This document shows, piece after piece, positions 18,638 to 28,236 of a stretch of DNA of 64,000 nt; the stretch's first letter is position 1, and the number at the start of each line of letters is the position of its first letter. The notes under the pieces were generated by a model. That model had not been told where the DNA came from. It ran no database searches and saw only the letters and a program-made list of their open reading frames with translations. Position numbers and translations under genes: made by a program. Source of the DNA: Segatella hominis (GTDB lineage Bacteria; Bacteroidota; Bacteroidia; Bacteroidales; Bacteroidaceae); NCBI RefSeq assembly GCF_019249725.2, contig NZ_CP137559.1:1921501-1985500 (forward strand), given 5' to 3'.

Positions 18638-18667
18638 CCCCGAAAGTTAGACAAAAAACTTTCGGGG
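18638..18667 (+). terminator. Terminator of dcp
   Basis: CCCCGAAAGTT (18638-18648) pairs perfectly with AACTTTCGGGG (18657-18667) around an 8-nt loop, followed by TTTTTATTAT. Confidence 0.88.
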
Positions 18668-18741
18668 TTTTTATTATGAGTATGTCTTCTGAGTAGCACA
18701 ATAGTGACAACACTTTTAGAGTGAAAAATTTTGGTTTATCT

Positions 18742-19911
18742 TTAATTTCTAACATCTTGTGCCGCATAGATAGTGAAACAATTAATGCCCTGACTGGCAC
18801 TCTTTGGACAAATTATAATCTTCCCTTGGTCCAAGATGGCAGATAAATTGTTAGTCAGATTGATACTATTGACAAAGTCTTCAAGAGAGACTTTACGGGA
18901 AATCTCCAAAGTTATGGTTTCCTTGATAAGAGAATTATCAGAAATCTCGACTCCTACATTATACCAACGCCCCATTTCTTGAATTGCTTCCATTAATGGT
19001 GTATGATAGAAAGAAAACATGTCATCCTTCCATTTCAAAGAAAGAAATGCCTGATCGCCAACATTCAAAACACTCATTGTATGAGTATCAGAAGTGAGGT
19101 GTAGCTGTTGTTTTGGGGTTAATATCACAGATTGAGCGGATGTAGCTCCAATCTTATTCACTTTCACAGAACCGCTTAGCAGCGTAACCTGAGGATTTCC
19201 ATCAGCATATGCCTTTACAACAAACTCAGTTCCAAGAACTGTTGTAATTATTGAAGGGGTAACCACGACAAATGGATGTTTGGCATCTTTAGCCACTTTA
19301 AAGAAAGCTTCTCCCTCCAGTTGTACGATACGCTCCGGTTTGCCTGCGAAATCAACTGGAAAAGTAAATTTACTGTCGGCATTCAGCGCAACCTGTGTAC
19401 CATCACTGAGAGTTATTTCAAATGTTTTTCCTCTTGGAGTGATGATTTTTCTAAAAGCAACGTCCAATATATCAGTGGCCAAGAAAACCTTATGATGAAG
19501 CGTATCCACTTTCTCCGTTTTCTTTGTTGTTCTTTTTGTTGGATTAATACTTTTTTCATCCATGATTAGAATTTTCTGTGGCCCTTTGGTTGATTCGAAT
19601 GCAACCAGTTTTTCCTTTCCTTTTGCCTTACGCATCTCTATGTACTTTCTGGTATTGTAGTTTTCAACAACCAGTTTTCCTCCTTCTGACCACCAGATTC
19701 CGATACCTCCCATTACCATAACGAGGATAATGGCAATAGCAGCCGCATATCGCAAAAACATGACATGCCTTTTAGTCTTGAGACTTTGTTTTTTCATGAT
19801 ATGTTCATGCTCAAACTGATCCCAAGCTTTCTTCACGTCAGGAGCTTTATGTTCTTGTTTGGTCCTGATGTAACAATATTCCTGTATTAATAGTTTATCT
19901 TCATTGTCCAT
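18742..19911 (-). CDS. FecR-family anti-sigma factor
   Basis: A 389-residue inner-membrane sigma regulator. Residues 1-45 are cytoplasmic, a single transmembrane helix lies near 48-70 (FLRYAAAIAIILVMVMGGIG), a FecR domain follows at about 150-260 (TPRGKTFEITLSDGTQV, then FPVDFAGKPERIV and GEAFFKVAKDAKHPFVV), and the C-terminal ~70 residues look like DUF4974 (FYHTPLMEAIQEMGRWYNV). It lies 27 bases downstream of the ECF sigma gene. The family relays a signal from an outer-membrane transporter to the sigma factor. The neighbouring SusC lacks the STN signalling domain, so its partner is uncertain. Confidence 0.92.
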   Translation of the reverse strand: MDNEDKLLIQEYCYIRTKQEHKAPDVKKAWDQFEHEHIMKKQSLKTKRHVMFLRYAAAIAIILVMVMGGIGIWWSEGGKLVVENYNTRKYIEMRKAKGKEKLVAFESTKGPQKILIMDEKSINPTKRTTKKTEKVDTLHHKVFLATDILDVAFRKIITPRGKTFEITLSDGTQVALNADSKFTFPVDFAGKPERIVQLEGEAFFKVAKDAKHPFVVVTPSIITTVLGTEFVVKAYADGNPQVTLLSGSVKVNKIGATSAQSVILTPKQQLHLTSDTHTMSVLNVGDQAFLSLKWKDDMFSFYHTPLMEAIQEMGRWYNVGVEISDNSLIKETITLEISRKVSLEDFVNSINLTNNLSAILDQGKIIICPKSASQGINCFTIYAAQDVRN

Positions 19912-19938
19912 AGTTATATTTTATACCTACGATTTCAT

Positions 19939-20448
19939 TTATTTTTTCTCTACATTAAAGGCTGATCTTAATATATTCAAAGCCTTTGTTATATGTTTTC
20001 TAACGCCTTCTCTAGAAATGCTCATCATTTCAGCTACCTCAACATATTTCCTACCTTCCAAGTAGCACTGATCTACTACAAATTTAGTTTTATCTGGCAT
20101 GTCATTTATTATCTTCTCTATCTTCTTAAGACGTTCATCCTCCTTTTCGTCTTCACAAAAGAATGGGATTGTTTCTGAAAGATATATTTCACTATACCTG
20201 TCCTTTACCTTACTATGTCTGATAAAGTCTATACAGCGCCTTTGCACACCTCGATATAAGTATCCATACTTATAGAGAGTAGCATCTCCATCATATTGCT
20301 CCCACAAACTTGCAAAGAAATCGCTAACTATATCATGGGCGTCTTCCTCATCCTTCACGAAGGTAAGAGCCACATAGTACAATTTGGAATAGTTTTGTTC
20401 AAACAATTCCTTAAATTGATTCCTTTTATTTATTTCGTCTGTTGCCAT
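19939..20448 (-). CDS. ECF-type RNA polymerase sigma factor
   Basis: A 169-residue sigma-70 family protein. Region 2 is readable at residues 10-75 (FEQNYSKLYYVALTFVKD, AHDIVSDFFASLW) and region 4 at about 110-165 (MPDKTKFVVDQCYLEGRKYV, then SISREGVRKHITKAL). It is transcribed before the FecR gene and after the SusC/D operon terminator. A TACCTTTG -7 element sits at 20493-20486. By family knowledge it is held inactive by FecR until substrate is sensed and then activates a nearby susCD operon; the direct target here is inferred from position. Confidence 0.93.
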   Translation of the reverse strand: MATDEINKRNQFKELFEQNYSKLYYVALTFVKDEEDAHDIVSDFFASLWEQYDGDATLYKYGYLYRGVQRRCIDFIRHSKVKDRYSEIYLSETIPFFCEDEKEDERLKKIEKIINDMPDKTKFVVDQCYLEGRKYVEVAEMMSISREGVRKHITKALNILRSAFNVEKK

Positions 20449-20485
20449 TATGCTCCTCTATACAATAGCTTATATCTTTTTTTAA

Positions 20486-20493
20486 CAAAGGTA
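20486..20493 (-). promoter_or_regulatory. -7 element before the sigma factor gene
   Basis: TACCTTTG on the minus strand, 38 bases before the start codon at 20448. Confidence 0.5.
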
Positions 20494-20553
20494 TGAATAA
20501 TTCCTTACATAAACGAACAAAACTTAAAAAATTAATATTTTTTTAAACTTAAA

Positions 20554-20598
20554 GGGTGCCACAAGTACAAGAGAGAGAAGGAAAAACTTGTGACACCC
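20554..20598 (-). terminator. Terminator of the SusC/D-thioredoxin operon
   Basis: GGGTGCCACAAGT (20554-20566) and ACTTGTGACACCC (20586-20598) pair over 13 positions with one mismatch. On the minus strand a T-rich tract (TTTAAGTTT) follows. It separates the operon from the sigma factor gene. Confidence 0.7.
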
Positions 20599-20625
20599 AA
20601 CAGTATGAATTATGATAAATCCACT

Positions 20626-21831
20626 TTATTTTTTCAAATCTTCAATCATTTTTACGTAGTACTGACTGAAATCCATCATAGTCATGGCAGGAATTTCGCC
20701 AGGCTCGAGGTTCTTTTGTCTTTCCATTTCCTTGGCTTTTTCCTTGGCAATATTCTTCATACGTGCATTTATCCAACCGATTGCAGTTTCCCTTACTTTC
20801 GGATCTTTACAATACTGCTGGATACGTAAAGCCCAATTATAAATGCTCATATCATACTCACCATATTTCTTGATGCTCTTGGTACATAGTGCTGCAAATG
20901 TTTTCCAGTCAGATTTACTTTCAGCCACATACATATCGTAGTTAAGGATAACCTCATCAGCGTTCTTTACTTTCCATTTCTTCATCTCTTTCTTGTAGGC
21001 TTCCATGGCTACCTCATCTACTTTTACGCTGCCATCAGACTCCTTAGTGACAAAAGAGCGTGGATAGGACATCCAAACACTTTCTATTGCTCTGTCAAGA
21101 TGTTCGTCTCCATATTTTTTTATAAACATTGCTTTATGTGACAACACATACTGGAATGCAGGAGAAAGCGGAGTGGTATTATATTTTAGGAAGGCATCAA
21201 ACAAGCCTTTATTTGTAAGCATATCCTGATCTCTGCCCTCCAAAAGTACTCCTGCCACTTCATTGGCTTTTTTAGAATCATAGGCACCATCCAAGGCTTT
21301 GAGATATGACAAGAGGAAGGTTGTATCTCGTTCACCGCCTTCATAGCGCTTCGCAAGGGAAGACAAACTTAATGTTCCTATTCCATCATCAACTGATTTA
21401 AGGAATTTATCAGCATCCGAGTCACCACCCACAATTCTATTTATTTCTTTTCCATCTCCATCCAGAAAGAGAAAAGTAGGATAAGCTCTCACAGAAAATT
21501 TATTTTTAAGTTCTGGACCTTCTCCCTTTTCCATATCAATTTTGAAAGATACGAAATGCTCGTTGAAATAGTCACCCACTTTCTTCTGTGGGAACACCTG
21601 GGTAGCCATCATCCTGCATGGACCACACCAGCTGGTATAGCAATCAATAAAAAGCATCTTGCCTTCTTCTTTGGCTTTGTGCAAGACCTCTGCAAATGTT
21701 TTTCCTTCTACAAATGCAACTCCTTCTGATTTAACAATCTCTGTAGCTGTGACAGGCTGCTCGCCCTGTGCCTGCACTGCGGAAAAGGCACATAAAACAG
21801 CCATAATAAAAAAGAATCTAATTTTCATCAT
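20626..21831 (-). CDS. Secreted thioredoxin-fold protein downstream of SusD
   Basis: A 401-residue protein with a signal peptide (residues 1-22, ending SAVQAQ). The thioredoxin domain spans about 35-150 and has the redox motif Cys-Gly-Pro-Cys in CYTSWCGPCRMM and the cis-proline in AYPTFLFLDG. The C-terminal 250 residues are alpha-helical and unlike known enzymes. It is the last gene of the SusC/SusD operon, 52 bases after SusD, and a second thioredoxin-fold protein lies at the other end of the locus. A thiol-disulfide role on imported or surface proteins is plausible; the substrate is unknown. Confidence 0.88.
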   Translation of the reverse strand: MMKIRFFFIMAVLCAFSAVQAQGEQPVTATEIVKSEGVAFVEGKTFAEVLHKAKEEGKMLFIDCYTSWCGPCRMMATQVFPQKKVGDYFNEHFVSFKIDMEKGEGPELKNKFSVRAYPTFLFLDGDGKEINRIVGGDSDADKFLKSVDDGIGTLSLSSLAKRYEGGERDTTFLLSYLKALDGAYDSKKANEVAGVLLEGRDQDMLTNKGLFDAFLKYNTTPLSPAFQYVLSHKAMFIKKYGDEHLDRAIESVWMSYPRSFVTKESDGSVKVDEVAMEAYKKEMKKWKVKNADEVILNYDMYVAESKSDWKTFAALCTKSIKKYGEYDMSIYNWALRIQQYCKDPKVRETAIGWINARMKNIAKEKAKEMERQKNLEPGEIPAMTMMDFSQYYVKMIEDLKK

Positions 21832-21883
21832 GAATTTCTTTCAAATTAACTATATTCTAAAACTAATATTCAATAAACTGCTA

Positions 21884-23401
21884 TTATTCCTGATAACCAG
21901 TATTTTGCTTCAACTTACCATATGAAATTCGAATCTCATAGTTTGGTATTGGCAAATTCCATCTATTTTTCTCAATGGCGCCCAATGTGTGGTCACCCAA
22001 GATATTATCTGTTCGCATGAGATCCCAGCGGTAATGTCCCTCGTATGCCAATTCACGATTGCGCTCTTTCAGCACAGTTTTTAGGAATGCTTCTTTCGAA
22101 TCGAAATCAGAGGTTTGGTACGGAGCTGGTTTTGAACCGCTTGGATAAGCGCGCTGATGTACATCATTGAGTTGTTTGACTGCTTCTGCAGATACTGCAC
22201 CAGATGTCCTGACGAGCGTTTCTGCATAAGTAAGTTTCATTTCTGCCATACGGATGAAGAGAACATCATCATAACCGCTATATTTCATTGTTGTCAAGTC
22301 GTTCGGATAATCCGTCTTGGATCCTTGCCAAATAAGATAAGTTCTTCTGACGTCATTTTCATCATAGAGTTCTTTCATTGAAGCAGGAACATAATAGCTC
22401 GTCTTGCGATAATAACTCAATCCGTTAGGATAATTATCTGTGTAGATACGGCTCGGCTCAAAGAAAATGAGTTCATTGCTGCGGGTAGTTGGATTAGGAT
22501 ACGTATTTCCTTGAGGTGACTCATTCGTTGGGAAGAGTGCCGTACTGTACTCGCTGCTTGACGAAGAGAAAGAATAACCGTTCTTTGCTATTACTTCCTT
22601 GGCATAATCGCGCGCCTTCTCCAGATCTGCCTGATTATTGGTATATGTGCCTTTATACAAATAGATTCGGCTCAGGAGCGCCTTGGCTACTGTTTGATTG
22701 GCACGTATTCTTTCTGTTACTGACGGAACATCATCTGGCAAATCAGGAAGTGCATCTGTCTCCAAATCTTTTAGAATGAAATTCCAGCAATCGGCATTTG
22801 TAGAGCGGGATGCAATGTCATCTGGATTATAACCATTATAAGCATCGCTTCTCAGGATAATACCCTCACCTTGGTCGTTACCCAACAAGGCCTGATCGCC
22901 ATACATGCAAAGCAACTGGAAATTAACGTAAGCACGGATGAATTTAGCTTCTGCGATATACTGACGCTCCATGGTTTCGTTAAACTGACCAAATTCATTG
23001 ATTTTATTGATGATATTATTAGCATAATCGATGGCATTATAACCCCAAGACCACATACGAGCCAAGAGTCCATCATGCTCAGACGAAGTAAAAGAGCTAG
23101 TCTTTACAGCCAAATAGCCAGTTGCAGAAGAGCGTATGGCCATGTTGTCTGTAGCCATATCACCCATCAACAGGGTATAGCCTGCATTAGCATAGTTATT
23201 CTGGTCTTGAGGCGCACCAGCCAGGAAAACATTCAAGCGCACGTATGCACCAAGCAGTGCAGCCTCTGCCGTTTTCTGAGTCTTGTACACCTTTTCATCC
23301 ACGAGTGTATTCTCTGGTGCATAGTCCAGATTACATGCGCAGAAAGAGAAGAGGGATGCTGCCAAAACACCGATTTGAAATATTTTTGTTTTCATATTCA
23401 T
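21884..23401 (-). CDS. SusD/RagB-family outer-membrane lipoprotein
   Basis: Surface nutrient-binding lipoprotein that forms the lid over a SusC transporter. The 505-residue protein has a lipoprotein signal with the acylated cysteine in FSFCACN near residue 24. TPR-like helical segments typical of the family are visible (AKFIRAYVNFQLLCMYGDQALL is shown only as the family-typical RAYVNFQLL), and the C-terminus has the family-typical ELAYEGHYRWDLMR segment. It starts 16 bases after the SusC stop. The ligand cannot be read from the sequence; no glycoside hydrolase is adjacent, so a peptide, metal complex or other ligand is as likely as a glycan. Confidence 0.95.
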   Translation of the reverse strand: MNMKTKIFQIGVLAASLFSFCACNLDYAPENTLVDEKVYKTQKTAEAALLGAYVRLNVFLAGAPQDQNNYANAGYTLLMGDMATDNMAIRSSATGYLAVKTSSFTSSEHDGLLARMWSWGYNAIDYANNIINKINEFGQFNETMERQYIAEAKFIRAYVNFQLLCMYGDQALLGNDQGEGIILRSDAYNGYNPDDIASRSTNADCWNFILKDLETDALPDLPDDVPSVTERIRANQTVAKALLSRIYLYKGTYTNNQADLEKARDYAKEVIAKNGYSFSSSSSEYSTALFPTNESPQGNTYPNPTTRSNELIFFEPSRIYTDNYPNGLSYYRKTSYYVPASMKELYDENDVRRTYLIWQGSKTDYPNDLTTMKYSGYDDVLFIRMAEMKLTYAETLVRTSGAVSAEAVKQLNDVHQRAYPSGSKPAPYQTSDFDSKEAFLKTVLKERNRELAYEGHYRWDLMRTDNILGDHTLGAIEKNRWNLPIPNYEIRISYGKLKQNTGYQE

Positions 23402-23417
23402 TGCTTGTTAAATGTGA

Positions 23418-26400
23418 TTAGAAACTTGCTCTCACGCCAAACTGCATACTGCGAGACTGAGGCATGGTCATATTATCATAACCGGCAGCCAGAGCTGAAG
23501 AACCGAATGCACTTACTTCAGGATCCACACCGGAATACTTTGTAAGGGTGAACACATTGGTCATGGTTGCAAATACTTTTAACTGGTTGAAGAACTTGGT
23601 GCGTGCCAACAATGTCTGAGGGAAATTGTAGGTAAACGTAATTGTCTTCAGACGCAAGTAGGAGTTATTCTCCAGAAAACGAGTCGTGGTAATGGCTGTA
23701 GTATAGTCATAATTACCAATCACAGACTTGTTGTTCAACTTAGGAATATCTGTTTGCTGTCCCTCTATTTGCCACATGTTCATGATATCTTGAGACAAGT
23801 TGTATGCATCCTCGCTCGTATAATTGAGCAAAGTGGCACGAGTACTGTTAATCATCTTGCTACCCACAGAGAAATTGAACATGAAATCGAGTTCAAAGTC
23901 TTTATACATCAAAGTATTGGTGATGGAACCATAGAAGTCTGGCAATGCAGTACCACATACAAACTTATTTGCCTGGGAATTATTGTAATCTGCAGCAGGA
24001 GGAGTAGTAGAGATAGTACCATCCTTGTATTCCCACAAAGGGTTACCAGTAGCAGGATCCACTCCAGCCCACTTATGTAAATACCACTGAGCAACAGGCT
24101 TTCCCTCTTCATAATACTTATATGAACTGTTTGCCTGATCAAGCTGGTTACCCTCAAAGCTCAATTTCAGTATCTTATTGGTAGCTCGAGAGAGGTTGAG
24201 AATCGTCTGCCACTGGAAGTCCTTTGTCAGGATATTAGTGGTGATGAGCTGGAAGTCCAGACCCTGGTTGCTCATGTCGGCGATATTTTGATTTTCCTTG
24301 CTATAACCAGTATAGAGAGGGAGGTCTGAAGAGAAGAGCATGTCTGTTGTCTTCTTGTAATAATAATCAAGAGTCATTTTCACTCTATGATCGAACATTT
24401 CCAAGTCCAGACCTGCATCAAAGGTATAGGTCTTTTCCCAGCGAAGGTTCTCATTTCCCGGTTGTGACATCTGAAGATAATTCTTTCCTCCATAGGTAGT
24501 GAGTTGGTTCAGTGCATAGACAGCCTGTGCACCATAATAACTGTTGTTACCATCCTTGCTTGATAAACCGAATGAACTTCTGAGTTTCAGTTCATTGACG
24601 AAAGGAAGCCCCTTTTTGATAAATTTTTCATTTGACATACGCCAGCCCAATGATATAGAAGGGGTACTCAAATAGCGGTGATTACGATTATAGCGTGATG
24701 AACCATCAATGCGATAAGTAAGACCCAACATATAGGTGTGCTTATATTGATAGTTGACACGTGCAAAAGCAGAGAAGAGGGCAGACTGCTGCATATAGGC
24801 TGCAGTGACACGCTTGGTTTGTGCAGCCCCTACTCCACTCAAATCAGGACTGAAAAAGTTATCGCCTGCCACAGATGTGATGCGCTCCTTGGTATATTCA
24901 TAACTCTGACCAATGATACCTTGGAGGAAATGATCATGACCGAACATCTTGTTGACATTCAGGAGGTTGTTGACCACTGTCTTATAATTTAAAGTGGTAG
25001 ATTCTGTAGCCTGATTGCCCACCACACCGGTAAGATTATCTGGTAAGTCGCCCTTGCGGATATTAGAGAAACTATTGTAGATATCTGCACCAATTTCTGT
25101 ACGCCAAGAAAGCCAGCTGAAAGGTTTGTACTCAATATATCCATTACCAATGACACGGGTATCCTCTACGCTCTCGTCATTGATATAAGCCATAGCCACA
25201 GGGTTGAAAGCCTCTGCAGCACCCTTTGAGTTTGGAGAATATCCATAGTAGTATTCACCATTTTCATCATAAACAGGCAAGTTAGGAGCTTTCTTGATAG
25301 CTGCAGCATAGATAGAACTTGCAGCCAAAGCATGATTGTCGAGTTTATTCAGCGAAACACTCACACCCATATTCCATTTAGGAGCAAGAACAGTATTCAG
25401 ATTCAGTCTTGCAGAATAACGCTTCATATCGTTGTTGATTACGTATGATTCGTTGTTATCATACGAAAGGCTAACGAAATAGTCTGTATTTTTATTACCA
25501 CCAGAAACAGATGCATTTACACCATGGCTGACGGCAGTACGTGTGATAGCATCGAGCCAATCGGTATTATAGCCTTGTGGATAGTTACCATGAGGATAAT
25601 ACAGTGAATATATCTGACTGTAGCTATCTCCATTCAACAATTTGACTTTTCCAATTGGATTATCAATACCAAGAGTGTAACCTACATGGACCTTAGTTTT
25701 TCCTTTTGATCCTTTCTTTGTAGTAATCAAGATGACACCTGCAGCACCTCTGGAGCCATAAATAGCTGTAGCAAAGGCATCTTTCAAAATCTCAATAGAC
25801 TCGATATCATCTGGATTAAGATTTGATAATGGGTTTTTCTCAAAGGAATTGTTTAAATCAATGTTATAGGTAAGTGTTCCACCACCTGTCTGCATACCAC
25901 CTAAAGCCACGCCTGGAATACTACCACCAGTAGTGTTTACGGAATTGGATGTTCTATCTGTACCATAGATAGGTACACCATCAATGACATAAAGAGGGTT
26001 ATTGTCGCCCATGATAGAGCTGATACCGCGAATGGTCAATACATTTGCTGCACCAATCTGACCAGAAGAATTGGACATAAAGAGACCAGGAACACGCCCC
26101 TGCAGCATCTGGTCAACAGACTGAAATGAAACATTGTCTTTTGGTTTAACAGAAGAAACTGATCCTGTAAGGTCACGACGCTCCACCTTGCTGTAGCCAA
26201 CAACAATCAAGTCTTGCATCTTCATGGCAGAACTCTCTTTCATGACAACAACAATCTTATTTTTGTTTCCAACCTTTATATTTTGGCGATTATAACCCAC
26301 AAAGGAAAAGACCAGTATGCTATTAGGCTCTGCCTGAATACTGTACGTACCATCTTCGGCTGTAGAAACAGCCTTATGGGTACCTTTTACAGATACCGAA

Positions 26401-26519
26401 ATCATAGGCATAGGTTCACCACTTTCATCAAGCACCTGTCCTGTTACCGTATGTTCTTGAGCAAGAGCCGTCAGCGAACAGAAGACAAAAGCCAAGAGTA
26501 TATATAGTTTCGTTTTCAT
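23418..26519 (-). CDS. SusC/RagA-family TonB-dependent transporter
   Basis: A 1033-residue outer-membrane transporter. After a signal peptide (1-20, LTALAQ) comes a carboxypeptidase D regulatory-like domain at about 23-95 (VTGQVLDESGEPMPMISVSV), then the plug domain (LQGRVPGLFM, VIDGVPIYG, SIEILKDAFATAIYGSRGAA), then a 22-strand-type barrel ending MQFGVRASF. The STN domain that FecR-linked transporters usually carry between the signal peptide and this domain is absent. It pairs with the SusD gene. A terminator-like hairpin lies upstream (26565-26607), so expression relative to the upstream genes may be tuned. Confidence 0.96.
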   Translation of the reverse strand: MKTKLYILLAFVFCSLTALAQEHTVTGQVLDESGEPMPMISVSVKGTHKAVSTAEDGTYSIQAEPNSILVFSFVGYNRQNIKVGNKNKIVVVMKESSAMKMQDLIVVGYSKVERRDLTGSVSSVKPKDNVSFQSVDQMLQGRVPGLFMSNSSGQIGAANVLTIRGISSIMGDNNPLYVIDGVPIYGTDRTSNSVNTTGGSIPGVALGGMQTGGGTLTYNIDLNNSFEKNPLSNLNPDDIESIEILKDAFATAIYGSRGAAGVILITTKKGSKGKTKVHVGYTLGIDNPIGKVKLLNGDSYSQIYSLYYPHGNYPQGYNTDWLDAITRTAVSHGVNASVSGGNKNTDYFVSLSYDNNESYVINNDMKRYSARLNLNTVLAPKWNMGVSVSLNKLDNHALAASSIYAAAIKKAPNLPVYDENGEYYYGYSPNSKGAAEAFNPVAMAYINDESVEDTRVIGNGYIEYKPFSWLSWRTEIGADIYNSFSNIRKGDLPDNLTGVVGNQATESTTLNYKTVVNNLLNVNKMFGHDHFLQGIIGQSYEYTKERITSVAGDNFFSPDLSGVGAAQTKRVTAAYMQQSALFSAFARVNYQYKHTYMLGLTYRIDGSSRYNRNHRYLSTPSISLGWRMSNEKFIKKGLPFVNELKLRSSFGLSSKDGNNSYYGAQAVYALNQLTTYGGKNYLQMSQPGNENLRWEKTYTFDAGLDLEMFDHRVKMTLDYYYKKTTDMLFSSDLPLYTGYSKENQNIADMSNQGLDFQLITTNILTKDFQWQTILNLSRATNKILKLSFEGNQLDQANSSYKYYEEGKPVAQWYLHKWAGVDPATGNPLWEYKDGTISTTPPAADYNNSQANKFVCGTALPDFYGSITNTLMYKDFELDFMFNFSVGSKMINSTRATLLNYTSEDAYNLSQDIMNMWQIEGQQTDIPKLNNKSVIGNYDYTTAITTTRFLENNSYLRLKTITFTYNFPQTLLARTKFFNQLKVFATMTNVFTLTKYSGVDPEVSAFGSSALAAGYDNMTMPQSRSMQFGVRASF

Positions 26520-26564
26520 GAGCGAAATATATTAGAATATCATTAAATACTGAAAATGAAAAAA

Positions 26565-26607
26565 GGAAACTTCCCTTTCCCAAGGAATCCTTGGACGGAA
26601 AGTTTCC
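26565..26607 (-). terminator. Terminator-like hairpin in front of susC
   Basis: On the minus strand GGAAACTT and AAGTTTCC enclose a nested CCAAGG/CCTTGG stem, and six T residues follow (26564-26559). Only 40 bases remain to the susC ATG, too few for a full new promoter, so partial termination or RNA processing inside a longer operon is more likely than a hard stop. Confidence 0.65.
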
Positions 26608-26628
26608 CTGAAAATTGTGTATAAGTAA

Positions 26629-28158
26629 TTACTTAATCAGTTTAATCCATGTATCTGTGCTAAATACATCAGAAGCGCCCAATGGGAATCCCCACATATC
26701 GGAAATGGCAGTCTTGTTACCGCCGAAGATAAATGCGGTATTTCCAAGAGCTACACCAGCACTACCACGAACACCCTCAAAATTAGAAGGTACAGTAGTA
26801 ACCTCTGTCCAGTTTACACCATCAGTGGTACGGTAAACCTTATTAGACAATACATGGGTACTACCATCAGCATCCACGTATTCTCCACCAATCATGAAAG
26901 CAACATCATCGCCAGCAATTACCTTTGCATGATACATAGCAGGAGCACCAGTCAACTCACCTGCTTTCTCCCATGTCAAACCATCAGCAGAAGAATATAC
27001 ATTGGTTCTCATATAATTTTGGCTACCAATATAGTTAGTGAAGCCACCTACACACCAGAGTTTGCCCTTGAAAGTGAAGAAAGAAGCTGCATTTCTGCGA
27101 GTAACATCAAAGTCAGGATCACTTGAAGTTGGAGTTACAGCATTCCAGTTCTTACCATCAGTAGTGTAAGCGTAGCGTCTTGCACCCTGTGCCATACCAA
27201 ATCCAAAATAATAACCGCCCTGAATAAACATCTTATCTTTGATGGTTGCCACATTGAAGTAAGCAGAAGATAATTCATAAAGACCATCGGATTCGAGACC
27301 CTCATGATCCAGTACCTTCATGCCCAATGTATCGCACTTGAAAGTCTCACCGTCAGCTGTTGAAACACTTCTCCAGTAGTTGATAGAAGGCATACCCCAG
27401 TCAACTTCAGCCTCATTGCCATACTTATCATTTCCCTTAGTACGAGCACCGCCCAAGATGTACATTCTTCCATTAAACACAGCCAAGCGTGCACCTTCAC
27501 CACCGATGACGTAGTTTGTTTGACCGTCAGGAAGAGTCAGACCTGTAGCATCAGTTTTGTAATCAACTTCAGTCCAGTTCAAGCCATCCTCAGAACTGAA
27601 CAACTGGTAGTTTTCTGTTTTAACCTCTCCTGAGCCAGAAAGAGATGTTGTGATGGCATAGAACTTACCATTGAAGAAGGTCATATCATAATCAATCAAA
27701 CCAGAAGGGAAGTTGGTAAAGGTACTTGCTTTCTTAATCATATCAGCACCGGAAGCCACTTTAGCCTTCACCACCTTCAATGTATAAGATTTTGAGTTAC
27801 CATTATTGTCTTTGGCAACCAGTGTTACAGGTGAAGAAGCATTTACTTCAACCCCCTGAGTTCCCACTTCTACATCATTATAATATACTTTAGCACCTAA
27901 AGTTGCAGTAGCAATAACCTTAGTTTTGCTGAGAGAAGCATCAATCACATCCCAATCTACACTGTCATTGGTATTCTCTATAGTCATAGCATCCTGCTTA
28001 ATCACGCAGGCATAAGATTTTACACTACCAGAAGGTGTTACCTGCACAGCAGTAATACCTACGGTAGGACCAGCAGATGGTCCATCATCGTCACTTGAAC
28101 AAGAAACCATTGTTACGCCAGCCAGAGCAGCGAGCATCCAAATAAAACTTTTCTTCAT
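26629..28158 (-). CDS. Kelch-like beta-propeller lipoprotein (DUF6242-type)
   Basis: A 509-residue surface lipoprotein with the acylation site in VTMVSCSSDDD (Cys20). The N-terminal 120 residues are beta-rich and immunoglobulin-like; from about residue 140 there are repeated blades with the pattern FNGRMYILGG, FKGKLWCVGGF, GDDVAFMIGGEY, GNTAFIFGG, each followed by SxDGxxW, as in kelch/sialidase-like propellers. It resembles the DUF6242 family of Bacteroidales. The position directly before susC suggests a ligand-binding surface protein of the same import system. No catalytic residues are evident. Confidence 0.82.
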   Translation of the reverse strand: MKKSFIWMLAALAGVTMVSCSSDDDGPSAGPTVGITAVQVTPSGSVKSYACVIKQDAMTIENTNDSVDWDVIDASLSKTKVIATATLGAKVYYNDVEVGTQGVEVNASSPVTLVAKDNNGNSKSYTLKVVKAKVASGADMIKKASTFTNFPSGLIDYDMTFFNGKFYAITTSLSGSGEVKTENYQLFSSEDGLNWTEVDYKTDATGLTLPDGQTNYVIGGEGARLAVFNGRMYILGGARTKGNDKYGNEAEVDWGMPSINYWRSVSTADGETFKCDTLGMKVLDHEGLESDGLYELSSAYFNVATIKDKMFIQGGYYFGFGMAQGARRYAYTTDGKNWNAVTPTSSDPDFDVTRRNAASFFTFKGKLWCVGGFTNYIGSQNYMRTNVYSSADGLTWEKAGELTGAPAMYHAKVIAGDDVAFMIGGEYVDADGSTHVLSNKVYRTTDGVNWTEVTTVPSNFEGVRGSAGVALGNTAFIFGGNKTAISDMWGFPLGASDVFSTDTWIKLIK

Positions 28159-28236
28159 GTTAAGTCTCTCCTATTGTTTTAATTAATAATGTACTCCTTG
28201 CTTTTACACAAGGAGCGGTTAATGTTTTAAAGTCGG

